Source: Zerene cesonia (lineage: Eukaryota; Arthropoda; Insecta; Lepidoptera; Pieridae). Taken from it: DNA of 64,000 nt. Positions 37,440 through 49,712 of this stretch are shown here, piece after piece (the stretch's first letter is position 1; each line of letters starts with the position of its first letter). A program made the position numbers and the translations under genes. Under the pieces are notes generated by a model that ran no database searches, was not told the DNA's origin, and was given only the letters and a program-made list of their open reading frames with translations. The DNA lies in NCBI RefSeq assembly GCF_012273895.1, contig NC_052104.1:3224001-3288000 (forward strand), written 5' to 3'.

Positions 37440-37640
37440 CTTTATTTTTATTTTTTTTTATTTAACTCTTCAACAAGATTATACATAGAAGGAAACTAAA
37501 AAATAACAATAATAATGATGATTATTATAAGAAAGTAGCAGAACAAAGTGTACAATTTGTTTGGCGGCCTTATCACTTAGAAGTAATCTCTTCCAGGCAA
37601 CCACGATGTTTTTATGCCTCAAATCATTCATTTGCTTTAA
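37440..37640 (-). mobile_element. LINE 3' end, minus orientation
   Basis: A T-rich tail at the low end, then TTGGCGGCCTTATCACTTAG and AATCTCTTCCAGGCAACCA, is the reverse of the 18885 element. Confidence 0.7.
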
Positions 37641-38261
37641 ATTCAATTTATTAATTAACACTTAAGGTAAAATCCCTATATAATAGCAATTGAAATTACT
37701 GTGACAATTGTATTGAAATTGCTACGAATTGTGGACAAGAATCGTTCTTAATAAATAAGTTCTTCAGTCTAAGATTTATAGGAATCAAGACTAGGGCATA
37801 TTCCTCGCTTACCACCGTTTTTTACCAACTGTATATAAAATACAAGTCTGAGCGAGGTATTAAATAAGTGAAACGAAAGTTCGTTACGACTTTCAGGTAG
37901 CTTTAATGGGAAAGTATGTCTTATGGAGTTAGTTAAACTATTCTTGATATACTCATTATTGCAGCGCCAAGGTATTACGGTAGTGACGACTAATAATCAA
38001 GGGTATTATCAAGATGTTTTAAAACACGACTGTCTCGCGACTTATTGTATGATCTGTTTTATAGGAACAGTATGTGAGAAGATATTTTTTATTTCAATTA
38101 TCTTGGACTAGTAACTAGTTAATGTATTTCTAGACGCTTGTAATTATTTCGTGTTTTTATATTGACAGTTTTTGTATAAAACGCTCATTATTGTTATATT
38201 TTGATCAACTTTACATATTATGTTTATGTACACATCTATGGTACAAATTTATTATATATTA

Positions 38262-38460
38262 CTAGCTTTTCCTACGGTTTCGCACGCGTTACAGTCGACG
38301 CGTAGTAGTTCCCTTTTTCTATGTTATAATATAAATAAACCTTCCTCCTCAATCACTCTATCTGCTACAAACTCCATCAAAATTAATTGCATAATTTGAA
38401 AGATCTAAGCATACAGACACAAAGATGTCAGAAAAAGACTCAGTTTTGTACTACGTAGTG
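38262..38460 (-). mobile_element. Helitron-like element, minus orientation
   Basis: CTAGCTTTTCCTACGGTTTC at the low end is the reversed 3' end. CCTTCCTCCTCAATCACTCT and TTTTGTACTACGTAGTGATT at the upper end match a known lepidopteran subfamily. Confidence 0.6.
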
Positions 38461-39235
38461 ATTAAATTATTAAACGGTTACAATATCAAAGTATGCATTA
38501 AAATTGTAGTATTGGAAGTCAGTTGTACTTTCATAATGAATACCTTACCTAGATAATTAGACTCTAGAACAATAAATTGTCCTTATTACCTGAGAAGTTA
38601 GTGAGAACCTCGGAAGACGTCGTTAAATCTGTGGTTAACTGGGCGATAATGTCCCACTGCTGAATATAAAAGTTAGTGCTAGTACTTTTTATATTTTTCA
38701 TTATGTAAATGGATTTAAAGAAATTTATTTATGGTCTTTCTTTTATTTACGTTGTGAACAAGCAGCCACTTATTCTAAGAAATAGTATTTTTTACGAGTG
38801 ATAAATAGTATATTCTAGACAATATTATGATATTGTTGTTTGTCGGCTTCCATGATCTTAAAAATTACTATCGCTTGTATATATTAATCGTAAATGCATA
38901 CTTTCTTAATTTTCGCAATGTCAATTCCAATATCATAAATGAAAAAGAAAGTCAGTTTGTCTACCGGTTTTATATCCGTATGAACTTATCTGAACAGCTG
39001 AAATTATTTTAAATTAATGCATATTTCGTAATAAAATACAATATATGTTGATAAAAGCTAGTCTTAAGTGCTTATGATAAAAAAACAAAAAGTAATATGG
39101 TACCTATGGAACAGACATATTATTCTATATATACAACTGTACGCGATGTATAAGCTTGGAGGGACATATGCATGATTAAAGTTGATTTCAATATACAATA
39201 CCTTTTAGGATTTGGATAAATAAAGCAACATAGCA

Positions 39236-39413
39236 AAACAGAAATGCGCTTTTTTTAGTGGGGAAATCTTGCATAGATATCCACGGCCTGGGGAAAAATC
39301 AGTGGGTTATGTCGAATTCTTATTGAACAAAATCCCACTATGTTCCGTCCAGCCGCTTTAGTGAAGGGGCCACGGGAACTGGTTATAATTCGCCCGCGAA
39401 ACAGAAATACGCT
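39236..39413 (-). mobile_element. Short insertion flanked by 15-bp target-site duplications
   Basis: AAACAGAAATGCGCT at 39236-39250 and AAACAGAAATACGCT at 39399-39413 differ at one base and bracket about 148 bases. The insert starts with T6 on the plus strand, so it is a reversed, A-tailed retroelement. Inside, CACGGCCTGGGGAAAAATCA and GAATTCTTATTGAACAAAAT give no family I can name surely. Confidence 0.65.
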
Positions 39414-39842
39414 AGCAATCTACAAAACGTTATTTACTAAATACAACTGTTCTTTCACATTAAATTAGTAGCAATAATGCCTCCATAGGTCTCCCGTGTA
39501 CAATCGTGGAATGTGAAGTTGGCAGGATACAACCTCTTCGAATTATTTGTCCAGAGCCAACAGAATTTACGGTCACACTGTGCTATTGAAATATGTTTGA
39601 AACCCTTACCAATTGCCAAGTGAACAAATGAGCTTAACGCTTACTCCAGTAGGGTAATAAAGATTGTGAGCGCAGACTTGGCAAAAATAACAAGAGGTAG
39701 GGATGGAGAATAAAATTTTAGGTCCACGTTCGTGATTGTATAATCTTGTATATGGGCCTGAAATGTCTTCATACTAGTCTTTTCATGTTTGATGTCTTCA
39801 TATTACCGAAGAAGGGATTCGTCGAAGATTCATCGATATATT

Positions 39843-39985
39843 ATTTTTTATGTCATAGTCGGCAATGGAGCTGGTGGGTCGCCTGATGGTAAGCGCTTCC
39901 ACCGCCCATGAACATTTGAAGAGGCGTAAGGTCAATTTGGCAGACCTTTCGTCTCTACAAATGGATTGCCGACTTTAATTGGTAT
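39843..39985 (-). mobile_element. Copy of the TGATGGTAAGCG retroelement family, minus orientation
   Basis: TTTTTTATGTCATAGTCGGC, then the diagnostic CTGATGGTAAGCGCTTCCA, the inverted repeat around AGAGGCGTAAGG / CCTTTCGTCTCT, and ATTGCCGACTTTAATTGG at the end. It is truncated just past the hairpin. Confidence 0.8.
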
Positions 39986-41211
39986 TTTTTTCTGAAATCT
40001 AACAGTCCTACCATTAATATTATATATACCTATATTTGATAGGTATATTTAATAATACGTAGTATAGGAACAAATTAATTATTCAGAATCTCTTTTCTAT
40101 ACTTTAGAAATCGTTATCAAAAAACATGATATTCAAAAAGTCCTTACAAAAATCCAAACATAACTATTTAAGAAACTTTTTTATTATTTGAGTACTAGAA
40201 CACAACCTATTTTCAAGGATTTGTTTCGATATATTTAGTTGCATAACAAGAAAGCTTTTAGTATTAACGCTGAAAATGGCTTCAAAGGAGATCTTTAAAG
40301 AATATTATTATCAAGCTTAGCATTTTCATCTGAACATGAAAAGAATTTTTCAGTATAGTAATCGACTTATACAGTCTTGGCATACTTTTTTGATGGGGTA
40401 AATGAATAAATTTCTTATTAATAAACAATAATTATTAACATTTTGTATGTAATAAAAGTTGGTAAATGAAACAAAAATCCTGGAATATCTCCAATGATTT
40501 GTTATTGTCCATAGCACGTAACATTTTTAGAAAACTGTGTAAGATGTAGTTATTGCTTGGAAACGTGGATTTATTTATCGACACAGCATTGATGCTTGTT
40601 TACACGAAGTTTTCCGTGTTAAAATTCTGGAAAGTTCGATGCGTTTTCGCGCAGGTAAATATTTTACAAGTACGGCGATACAAAAGGAACGGGGAAGTTG
40701 AACACTTTGTGTAATGTTGTTTATGTTCTATTCAGTTAGTTTCTATGTTGCGAGTGAAATAATATTAAAGCGGTTTCAATACAAAAGTTTGCATTTGAAT
40801 TTTAGTTATTTTTATAAAATCGATAAAAACTGTGCGAATTATATCTAATTTTGTAAACTGGATGTTTGTTGGAATAGAAATGTTTATAAACCGAACGCTA
40901 TCATATAAATGAATAACAATTCTATGATTTTAAGTTCTTTACTACCAATGCAATACAAAAATATCAAAAACACTCAATATAGAGATAACATAAGTGCATA
41001 TTAGGAACGACACCGGAGCGAAAAATCAAATTACGTTTTTTTTTCACAAATTCAATAACATCTCTTCAAAATAAATGTTTTCAATTAAATGAATGTAATT
41101 TTCAAGTACCGATTGATCGTGTGGATACAATGAAGAGAGTTTAAAAGGGATCAAGTACTTAATAAATAGTTTCTTGACCCGGCGGACCGGCGTGTTCGAG
41201 TGGCTAGCAAA

Positions 41212-41233
41212 ACGCAGTAATTACGCAGTAATT
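41212..41233 (+). repeat. Tandem repeat, 11 bp x 2
   Basis: ACGCAGTAATT occurs twice head to tail with no mismatch. Confidence 0.9.
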
Positions 41234-41710
41234 ATTTTATACGATATAACAGACGATGTCAATTCTAAATTCTAAATCGAAGCGCTTAAAGTTCAATTTC
41301 GCTCTTAATTAAATTCAAACGGGGATCCATTACATTATTTTATTTACATACATTTCATTAAATAAGTACGAAATTTTATTTAAACTATAAATCGCTTAAA
41401 AGACCCCATTTGATTCAATAGACTGTTAGGATAGTAACTTAATATTGGTGTTTTCCAACATATATGGTAATGTTTAAATTAAAAATGCTGAAGCTAAAGG
41501 GAAATCCCAATTTTTATAGAAAACACATGAACATTGACAGTTAACAACTTTATTAAATATTGTCCAATTTTAATTTTAACCTGAGCCTAATTATTTTAAG
41601 CGGAATTATTTAAGTCTAGATTCGTTATAAGTTTCTTTAAGTTTATAGAATAGAAAATAATGTTACCCTTCTTTTAATTTTAATATTATATGATAGATTC
41701 TTTGAATGTT

Positions 41711-41902
41711 ACTGTCTTCCGCCCGCGGCTTTGCCCCTCTGGAATTAGGACGTTTATAAATTATTTAGTGACTCTCTATTTCTATTTTATTCAAAAGGAG
41801 CATTTAATCGGGATAAAAAGTATCCTATCACCTAAGTCAGCTGATACCTTGTCTGTATACCAAAGTCCATCAAAATCCGTTAGTAGTTTCAGAGTATATT
41901 AA
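41711..41902 (-). mobile_element. Helitron-like element, minus orientation, degraded
   Basis: CTTCCGCCCGCGGCTTTGCC at the low end, GCATTTAATCGGGATAAAAA in the middle and ATCAAAATCCGTTAGTAGTT near the top. It is an uninterrupted relative of the 27588 element. The 70-codon ORF over it is not a gene. Confidence 0.6.
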
Positions 41903-42155
41903 GCACTCCAATTCTATTAGACCAATAATAAAAAATACAAGATTATAATTTGTATAATTGCGGAATCAGAGAGGCACTAACATAATATAAGTATTAATGG
42001 ATATATATAGTTATTGGATTTCAATTTACCATTAAACAAATTTGTTTATTAACATAAAGTATCTTTGCCAAAGCCATTCAGGATGTAAATGGTATTATAA
42101 TATGAGTGGTTAAGAAAATAATTATTATAAACTCATTATTTGCTTTAAGTATTTT

Positions 42156-42199
42156 TTTTCTGTTTTATTAAATGTTATTTTCTGTTTTATTAAATGTTA
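42156..42199 (+). repeat. Tandem repeat, 22 bp x 2
   Basis: Two exact adjacent copies of a 22-base unit beginning TTTTCTGTTTTATTAAATG. Confidence 0.9.
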
Positions 42200-43371
42200 T
42201 TATTTATGTTTATTAATCTCTTCCGTTAAGTCGTATAAAAAATGATGCTCATTTACAGGCACTCAGAAAGTATCTATTATCGCAGTACTAATAAAAATAT
42301 TTACTATATTTCCTTTAACATTGATAGGTAACAACTATATTCGGTATCTAAATATAACTTTAATAAGTATCGAGTTTCATTTTCATTCAACATCATTAAA
42401 AAACATGTTTGGGATTAAAACTCCAACGTTTCATATCATGCTCGTTAAATAATGCTAATGATTATTACATCACATCCAAGTAGACCATAATGATTTTGTG
42501 ATGATTATATTAAGATGACATCATCGATGGAGATTAGTCAACTAAGATCTTAATTCCTCACAAACACTATTAAATTTGAGTGTGTTTCTTGCCTCTTCTT
42601 CACGTCGTATTGGGGTGATTTTCTTGTAACATTTTAGTATCTGGAGATAGAAAGAAGACTAGAGAGCGATATAGACTTCATTTCACCGCGGTAAAATTCC
42701 ATTCCCATAAGAATTTCCTTTGACCCGCCGAAGAAGCTGCCTGCAACGGCGAGTATAAAATAACAGAGAGAACTAAAAACACGAAACATTTCATAAAATA
42801 ATATTGGTAGCCCAGTATAACATAGTTTTAATACCGCTGAAGCAGATATTGGAAAAAGTAGCGTTGTTTCGGCCGACGCAAGTTTAAGTCGATTTTGTTT
42901 GTAACTTCCATAGATAACGGTCTTTGTAAAGTTCGCCGAGAGGAAAGTGATAGTCTAACTTGCTATACTATCGTCGATACTTTAATGTAAAATATATTGT
43001 AACACGTACGTTAACTGTTATGAATAGGATAATGTAGTTATGAGAACTTTTATAAAAGTTGCTAATGTTGTTTTGGGCTGTTTTATTTTATTATAACTGT
43101 ATTGACTTTCTACGCAATAATGTTGTATAAAAATATGTTATTATTATCTAAATAATGTTCAACTTTCCAGAAGTTTTTAATATAGTAGGAGTGAAGAATT
43201 ACTTTGTGTTTTTTTTTTCTTTTGGAAATGTACAAAATTATTTTTCATAAATGTTAATATGAATTGTAATACTATTCAAATTCCTAAATTAATTTAAAAA
43301 ATGTGACAAATCATTTCGTATTTTTATTTTTTGTCTTAATAATAATCTCAACAGTCATGATTCTTACATAC

Positions 43372-43414
43372 CTGCATCACAGTACTACTGGCCATAGCGG
43401 AGACTCATCGCTAT
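43372..43414 (-). CDS. Coding exon with start codon (end of 5'UTR plus first 8 residues)
   Basis: On the minus strand a pyrimidine-rich tract ending TGTTTACAG precedes the exon, and GTATGT follows it. The start ATG is at 43395-43393 in good context (G at -3, G at +4) and encodes MASSTVMQ before the donor. In-frame TGA and TAG codons lie 12 and 18 bases upstream inside the same exon, so translation in this frame cannot begin earlier. Bases 43396-43414 are therefore 5'UTR. The acceptor implies at least one more non-coding exon upstream, which I could not place. An ATG at 43408 opens a 7-codon ORF in another frame that overlaps the true start. The exon is short, but its phase-0 junction continues the next exon's signal-peptide frame, which is strong support. 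Confidence 0.84.
43385..43408 (-). promoter_or_regulatory. Upstream ORF overlapping the CUB gene start codon
   Basis: ATG at 43408-43406 opens a seven-residue frame (MSLRYGQ) that stops with TAG at 43387-43385, past the main ATG at 43395. Both ATGs have a purine at -3. A ribosome using the first ATG would pass the main start in the wrong frame, which usually lowers translation of the main ORF. Any regulatory role is inferred. Confidence 0.45.
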
Positions 43415-44329
43415 CTGTAAACAGAACAATAAAATTTAATTCCGTATTTTATATAGTTGCAGCTAATAGCTAATATCAAGCATTTTCAAGTACACGCTAT
43501 ACATAACATCGTCGGAATTTCAGTGGAGAAAGGAAGAACGCCACTTTCCGCAATTTGTTCGGAAATATAGCAATTTCCTTGAAATTTCCAACAAAAGTGT
43601 GTCGCACTTGTAGTTATGGCGCCATCTTATAACTTAGTACCAGCCGTTCATATAAAATTCTTTGTCTAGTTACTCTTGTTTCAAACTCGAAACTTTACCT
43701 TGTTTGCAAATTTTCAGACTCGTATTATTTCGAATTTTTCTGGTATTACCGTGAAAACAGAATTGTTTTCAAACTGCAGCTTCACGATCAGCAGAAATGT
43801 CTCACATTTTTAATCGAAATAAATATCCACCATTTTGAATCGATACACACACACACTAGAGTATACGAGGAAAATTCAATATGTATATCAATTTAGTAAT
43901 GAAAATACTACGTGTTAATGCAAATCAAATCTCGCCGCAATAAAACGTTTGAAACTGAGCCCCATCTCAAATTTAATTGATTTCATTGGTTTTATAACCG
44001 AAAGCTATCGAATTTTTCAAAGACAATTACTATTTGCCTACGACATTATTCACGATTGCGAGCTAAATATTATTTGTTGAATTTAGCACAAAAGTTTAAG
44101 TCACAAGTCTTATAATCTTTCATTTTCATATATTTTTATATAGTTTTGAGTAATTAGTATACCTATATTATATAATAAAATCGTATTTTGTATATTATGA
44201 TGCATACAAATAGAGATAACTTTTTTTTAATGTAAGCTAAATAAACTATTTATTTTCTTTCATCAGGCCATTATTAGTATATATCTAAAGTACACTCGTG
44301 GCAAGGTCTATAATTCCGCTTCTTCTATC

Positions 44330-44440
44330 TCTTGAATGGCAATACGTGTTTGTTTGATACACAAATCTCAGGAACGACTGGTACGAAATGCGAAATTATT
44401 ATTGGGTTGAATAGTCCATTTACCGAGAAATCGAGAAATA
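44330..44440 (+). mobile_element. Fragment of a GTTTGTTTG…AATCTCAGGAAC repeat
   Basis: CAAATCTCAGGAACGACTGG and GAATAGTCCATTTACCGAG parallel the 49139 element. Both ends are lost. Confidence 0.45.
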
Positions 44441-45059
44441 ATCTCTCAGCAATAATAAAATATAATAAGAGATATTATAGCCTTATCTTGTGTTTAATAC
44501 GTATGTTTTAATAGCTTTAAACCTCATAAGACATAAGCACCTCGTATGTTTAATAACAACACAGAAACACAACCATTATTTTGTATGTTATCATTTGTAT
44601 GTATTAGCCAAAGGCCTCGTAATATTTTTATTTTAATTTTAAACTCCAGCTATAAACAACAACCCTCGTCACACGAGTATCATTACAAGTATTTCAATTA
44701 AAAAGTTGACAATTTATTAACTCTGTTAACTCGAAACAAAATGTAATAAACGTCCGGTATTAACGTAAAAATCGTGTAAATATATCATCAATATATATAA
44801 TGGAATGTATTCACGTTATAATTTTATTAGCAAGAAGATGAAACCCGCGACTTGGTTTGCGGTAAATGATCGTGTGTTGCGGATGCCTCTCATTTTTGTT
44901 TACAGTTAGGCCGATAAAACAGGTCAGAAATAAAGCATAGTGACATTATCATGTGTTTAAATATTATAATAATTGTGAATAGAAAACCATTACTTACCAG
45001 TTTTCTTTTATAGATACTGACTAGTAGAAAGTATTAAAATTAATGGAGGTTATATATGT

Positions 45060-45325
45060 CATCGTCATCGGGTTGCCTGATGGTAAGCGCTACCACCACC
45101 CATGGTCATTTGAAGAGGCGTAAGTACAATTGCAAACCTTACGCCTCTATAAATAGATTGCGGACTTTAAATTGGACAGAGAATAAGAAAGATTTGACGT
45201 GAAGATTAAGGAAGGGACTGGGAAGAGCAGAAAAAGGATATGTACCTCCGGCTAGCCTGCTCACCGAAAGAAACAAAGTATCATGCTACTACATATTTCG
45301 CCGGTCTTTTGTGGGCGTGCTACCC
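45060..45325 (-). mobile_element. Copy of the TGATGGTAAGCG retroelement family, minus orientation
   Basis: It has CCTGATGGTAAGCGCTACC, hairpin arms AGAGGCGTAAG and CTTACGCCTCT, GGACTTTAAATTGGACAG and CGCCGGTCTTTTGTGGGCG, parallel to the 36706 copy. The 3' tail is degraded. Confidence 0.78.
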
Positions 45326-46622
45326 ACATAAAATTCATAACTAATAATTAACAAAGTAAAATTATTAACAAAATACTTCAAAGCCGTAACGAAGCTACAG
45401 CGAATCCAGTTGAATATAACACGAACCAAATTGAAATGCTACATCTGATATAACGTAAAAGCGCAATAATAATTGATGATAAAGCAATGTTATTTCCGCC
45501 GATTTTGAACGCTCAGTAAATCTGATAGTCGTGCCACTGACACAATGTGGAGTGTCGATATATCAAACTCTTGACATTTTACACTGCATCCATGTACAGG
45601 CGTTCAATAAAATAACTGGCAATATTACAACATCACTTGTTATCGCGATTACCCTAATGTTAAATGCGCAGTCCGGTGAATGCGGATAATTTGTTTTGAT
45701 TTATGCTGATCATACAATGGTATATCTATTCTAATAAATTAGTTTACACGGATATGTGTCGATTTTCCTAGTTATATCACTGTTCTATTAATCGATAGAT
45801 TGTATGGAAAGATGATACAGAAGTACCGAACTGATATCTCTGTACTATGTGACATACTCCACGCGAGCTTGCCTGTGAAGCTTACATAGTCGACGTCAAT
45901 AAGATTATTAATATGATAATTTTACATGTTTGCTACAAACCATTAAAAGACGACTGATCGAGCTAGGCTAGGTTTAGGAATACACTAATAGATGAATAGA
46001 TGATTTGAATCTAAACTTGTCCGATATTTCACGTTTTTTGCGGTTACATATGAGTATAAGTATCTTTCTACAGAAAAGTCCAATTTCAACCAATATGGCA
46101 CGAGACAAATACCCTTATTAATTTATCACGACCTGTCTGTCTGTCTATTACGGTTCTTTATGAATTCATCTCAAATATAGAACTTAATCTTAATATAAAG
46201 TCAATGAAATAACAATCTATATTAGAACTTTGCTAGATCTTTGACATACCAACTGTAACCTACAAAGTGATAAGCACAATATCGAATTTCCGCTTATTCA
46301 TCCGTCACAACAACACAAATCTTAATCAAGGAATTTTATTAAATAAATTTAACTGCTTTATTCCGCTCCAAATACAGGCATTCAAGCTTAAGACACAATA
46401 ACTGTTTCAGAATGGTGTCAAAAGATTAACGAGCGCAAACATTTTCAGTGCTCATTGTAAATATTTGTCTAGCGAGAAATGTCTTGTGTAATACTAGCTG
46501 TCTCGCTCAGCATGTTCAACTTTGCATAATGCTCAAACAGAAAATCAGCACAATCGAGGGTGATCAGTCAGAATTCCCAAATTTATCTATTAATTATTTG
46601 GTTTATTGTATCTATCATATAA

Positions 46623-46801
46623 CTAGCTGCACCCGGCAAACGCTGTTCTGCCTTACTCTGATCATTTAGAGATTTGAAAAACAGATGTTAGCCGATTCTC
46701 AAACATAACCGATATGAACACAAAATTTCATAAGAATCGGTTAAGCCGTTTCGGAGGAGCATGGCAACGAAAACTGTGACACGAGAATTTTATATATTAG
46801 A
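46623..46801 (-). mobile_element. Helitron-like element with both termini, minus orientation
   Basis: On the minus strand it begins TCTAATATATAAAATTCTCG after an A and ends GGGTGCAGCTAG before a T, fitting 5'-TC…CTAG-3'. Internal motifs include AATCGGTTAAGCCGTTTCGG. It is a different subfamily from 20301 and 35870. Confidence 0.65.
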
Positions 46802-47272
46802 TTAGCCATGAAGGAGATGTGTAAATGTTGCATATATGGCGCATTAAATGTTGATACAATTTCGTTAATTAATATCGTGAGAACTCTAGTAATTGGAATA
46901 ACATTTCTTGAGGCTTATTATATCGTGTAGGCTGTTTTAAACCCTACTCAAACATATTGTATCCTGATATTCATTTAACACGATTCGCAGATGAATTCAC
47001 GATTCATTTTTAGATATAGGGCAATTCTTAGAAACCATTGTTCTGTATTGTAAAGAAATTAATAACATTTTATTTCAATACGACTTATTTAAAGTGATTA
47101 TTACTCATAAAAACCACTCGGCAAACAATCTGTAATTCATAAACTCCGCAAAAGTTTCAACATTGTAAACGTCTTCAAAGTCTTATAAATTTAATTCAAT
47201 ACGGCATAGATAGACAAACCTAACGCGATACATAAATAATCCAGATTTACATAAAATAAATAGAATTACCCG

Positions 47273-47394
47273 TATTTTCTAATGAGATTTAAGTGCGTGA
47301 TAAATAAACGGTTCCGAACGTTTCTATTCAGCGGCTTAAATAAATTTACATGATAATGAAAACAAAACCACCTAGAAATCGGCAATAATTTATT
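47273..47394 (+). repeat. Paired conserved element, copy A
   Basis: Bases 47295-47394 match 51574-51673 at 88 of 100 positions with no gap. Shared runs include TTCCGAACGTTTCTATT and GCGTGATAAATAAACG. Similarity continues left to about 47273 with a 4-base indel. I do not recognise it as a known repeat. It lies upstream of the CUB gene's coding start. Confidence 0.8.
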
Positions 47395-49138
47395 CGCACC
47401 GTGAACATTATATCTAAAATGAAAAATAAATACGTTTTGAAACGTGGAATATCATTCTGTTTATGTTTTGGATATAGGAAATATGTATGAAAAATGCTCC
47501 ATCATAAACACACATGTGTAAAAACAAATGAGTGTGTTATTCCTTCATTGTATTCTTTCAAACGTTGAAACAGCTGGTACTATGTACCCGAGTACCCACA
47601 TAATTTTATTTTTCAGTTTTAACAAAACTATTCTATGTTCTATATAATAGTTTATTAAACAATTTTCTGTTACAATTAATTAAATCAAATAAAAAGGAAT
47701 TGATCTGTTTGACTTATTTTTTTATGAATATTTTTTTGCTTTTACTATAATAATAATTTAAGCAAGCATTACATTATATCTACTTCTAATTTTATGACGC
47801 TCGTAATTATGAATGCAAATTATTATGAACGAATAGCTTTATCTGCATTAAATGCAATAAGAAATATAAGTGGTATTTTTGGTGTAGACATTTCGTTTAT
47901 TATTCAATCTACTCAGACGGGCGTGGTAAGTTCGCGTGATGGAAACTTTACCGCATTCCTCCTGAAATTCCTATGACTATTTTATTGTTCTTGGTTAAAA
48001 TTAAAACTAGGTGAAATTCCGTAGACGGATTTTGCGCCGAAATGCAGAGATATAAAGCATATTGAAATAGGTAAGAAGTTTAAACTAGAATAAATAAGAA
48101 AAATATTGCGAAATTGTTGTGAAATCTCATTTAGCTTAATCAACTATTATCTCATTTATATATATGTGTGTTATAGTTGAATAAGCAAAAGTTATGAAGA
48201 TATCATTATTGAAATACTTTTCCTCTTGTATTTTTGTCCTATATTTATTAGATTCATAAAACAAATATATTTCTGATGACCTGAATACAATATCTCTTAC
48301 TATCAACTATCAAGACATTTTTTTTTTTTGCCTGCAATTACTATGGGACAAATTATACAGTTTAAGGATGTACAAAAGTATAAAGATGTAATGTACAAAG
48401 ATGATTGTACAAAAGTTCCACAATATATAGTGTCTGTGTAAATATACGGCATATAAAAAACAATACAAACAGTCATTACTCTGCCAGAACGGAACAAAAA
48501 CTACTAGTCTGCCCGATTTCAGATCGCATAATTAACGGAATATCTGTATGTTGAACTATACTTTTACCCTTACTATTCGACGGAATGCAGTTTACTGATG
48601 TTGATATATAATTTAGCAGTAGTCAAGGCTTAAGTAAAGTGAAGGCCTTCAAGTGCGAACCTACGCTTGACTCATAACAAGGTTAGGTCAGCAAATGCAA
48701 TAAAATACGATAAAAAAGTGTCATCCAGTTTTAATGACAATTGACAAAACCATAAAACCAAATGAGTCCCATCCACTATTAATCCCGTAATACATAACAC
48801 AAAAGCAATAAGGATAAAAAATAAGGCCATTACTTACACAGGCCATACGTCACATGTCGTGAATAGATTCAATATGAGCCAAGGCTGTCTATGAAAATTC
48901 ATTAAGTAGATTAACTACCGCTAACACATGGTAGTCGCACGCGGTCCTGACACATATTGCTATACGGCATTGCTGTGGATAAAACATGGCCCTATATTGA
49001 ATGAAGCAGCACCCAGCCTCTAATTTCGACCAAGACAGTAGCGAAAGAAGATAAAAATACTCGCATTCAATTAGCGGAATATACTTTGAAGGTTTGCATT
49101 TGCTAAGACAGCAAACAAATTAAATCTAAATAATATAA

Positions 49139-49284
49139 AAAAGCTGGAGAGTTTGTTTGTTTGTTTCAACGAAGTAATCTCAGGAAGAACTGGTCCGATT
49201 TGTAAAATTCTTTCGGTGTTAGATAGCCTATTTATTGAGGAAGGCTATGTACGTACTACGGGCGAAGCCGGGGCGAAACGCTAG
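49139..49284 (+). mobile_element. Helitron-like element with intact 3' end
   Basis: GTTTGTTTGTTTCAACGAAG, AATCTCAGGAAGAACTGGTC and GATAGCCTATTTATTGAGG, ending GGGCGAAGCCGGGGCGAAAC then GCTAG before a T. Confidence 0.6.
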
Positions 49285-49629
49285 TATAGGTGTATGAGCG
49301 TAGGTTCGGTTAATCCTGATTTATACCTTTGCTCCTTTTATTAAATATACAAATATTTGTTTGGATTCAATATAGATATAGGATAATATAGGATAGATTC
49401 AAATCAGATTCAAAGTTTTGGACCTCAAAATAACCAGTTAGCAACCTTTTAATTTCATTGGAATTTGTTATATTATACATTATTGTGTTACAAACCACCT
49501 AGATTAGGTGTAGGTAAATATTGAAAATGAATGCTTATTCCAAATGAGAATTTGTTTAAAATTTTATTTTGAAAACGAAAAGTAAATATGATATGAACGA
49601 TTATTACATATGATATCATAAATAGTCCA

Positions 49630-49712
49630 TAAATTGTTCATCATCATCAACATCATCATCTTTAGCCCATATGTGTTCCCACTGCTGAGACACAGGCCTC
49701 CTATGATGAATT
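49630..49712 (+). repeat. CATCATCATCAGCC-type repeat with CAT microsatellite
   Basis: A CATCATCATCAACATCATCA run leads to TTTAGCCCATATGTG and CTGAGACACAGGCCTCC, the same family as 1678. Confidence 0.75.

Larger units (their letters stand above)
29561..43371 (-). other. CUB gene intron, 13.8 kb
   Basis: It runs from the GTATGT donor at 43371 to the TGTTGTTTCAG acceptor at 29561. It holds a SINE-like element, three copies of the TGATGGTAAGCG family, a LINE tail, three Helitron-like elements and the TSD-flanked insertion at 39236. The short ORFs within it look random. Confidence 0.78.
23645..43414 (-). other. Gene locus (5' part): secreted CUB-domain protein, suppressor-of-lurcher-1-like
   Basis: This is the span of the three joined exons on the minus strand. 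Exon 43372-43414 ends in phase 0. Exon 29494-29560 (67 nt) runs 22 codons plus one base. Exon 23645-23822 (178 nt) starts with the two bases that complete the split Ser codon, then runs 58 codons and ends with two bases of the next codon. The introns are 13,811 and 5,671 bases. The conceptual N-terminus is a signal peptide followed by a Cys-Ser-Cys motif and a CUB domain. The suppressor-of-lurcher family assignment rests on recalled resemblance, so treat it as probable; a CUB protein of some kind is close to certain. The polypeptide is incomplete, because the second half of this CUB domain and everything after it is missing. Confidence 0.85.

Noticed and set aside
44990..45005. Minus-strand GTAAGT as donor of a non-coding first exon
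   Set aside because: A lone donor motif occurs often by chance, and no promoter or transcript evidence supports it.
49636..49656. CAT direct repeats considered as a CRISPR-like array
   Set aside because: A trinucleotide microsatellite within a known repeat; there are no spacers and the genome is animal.
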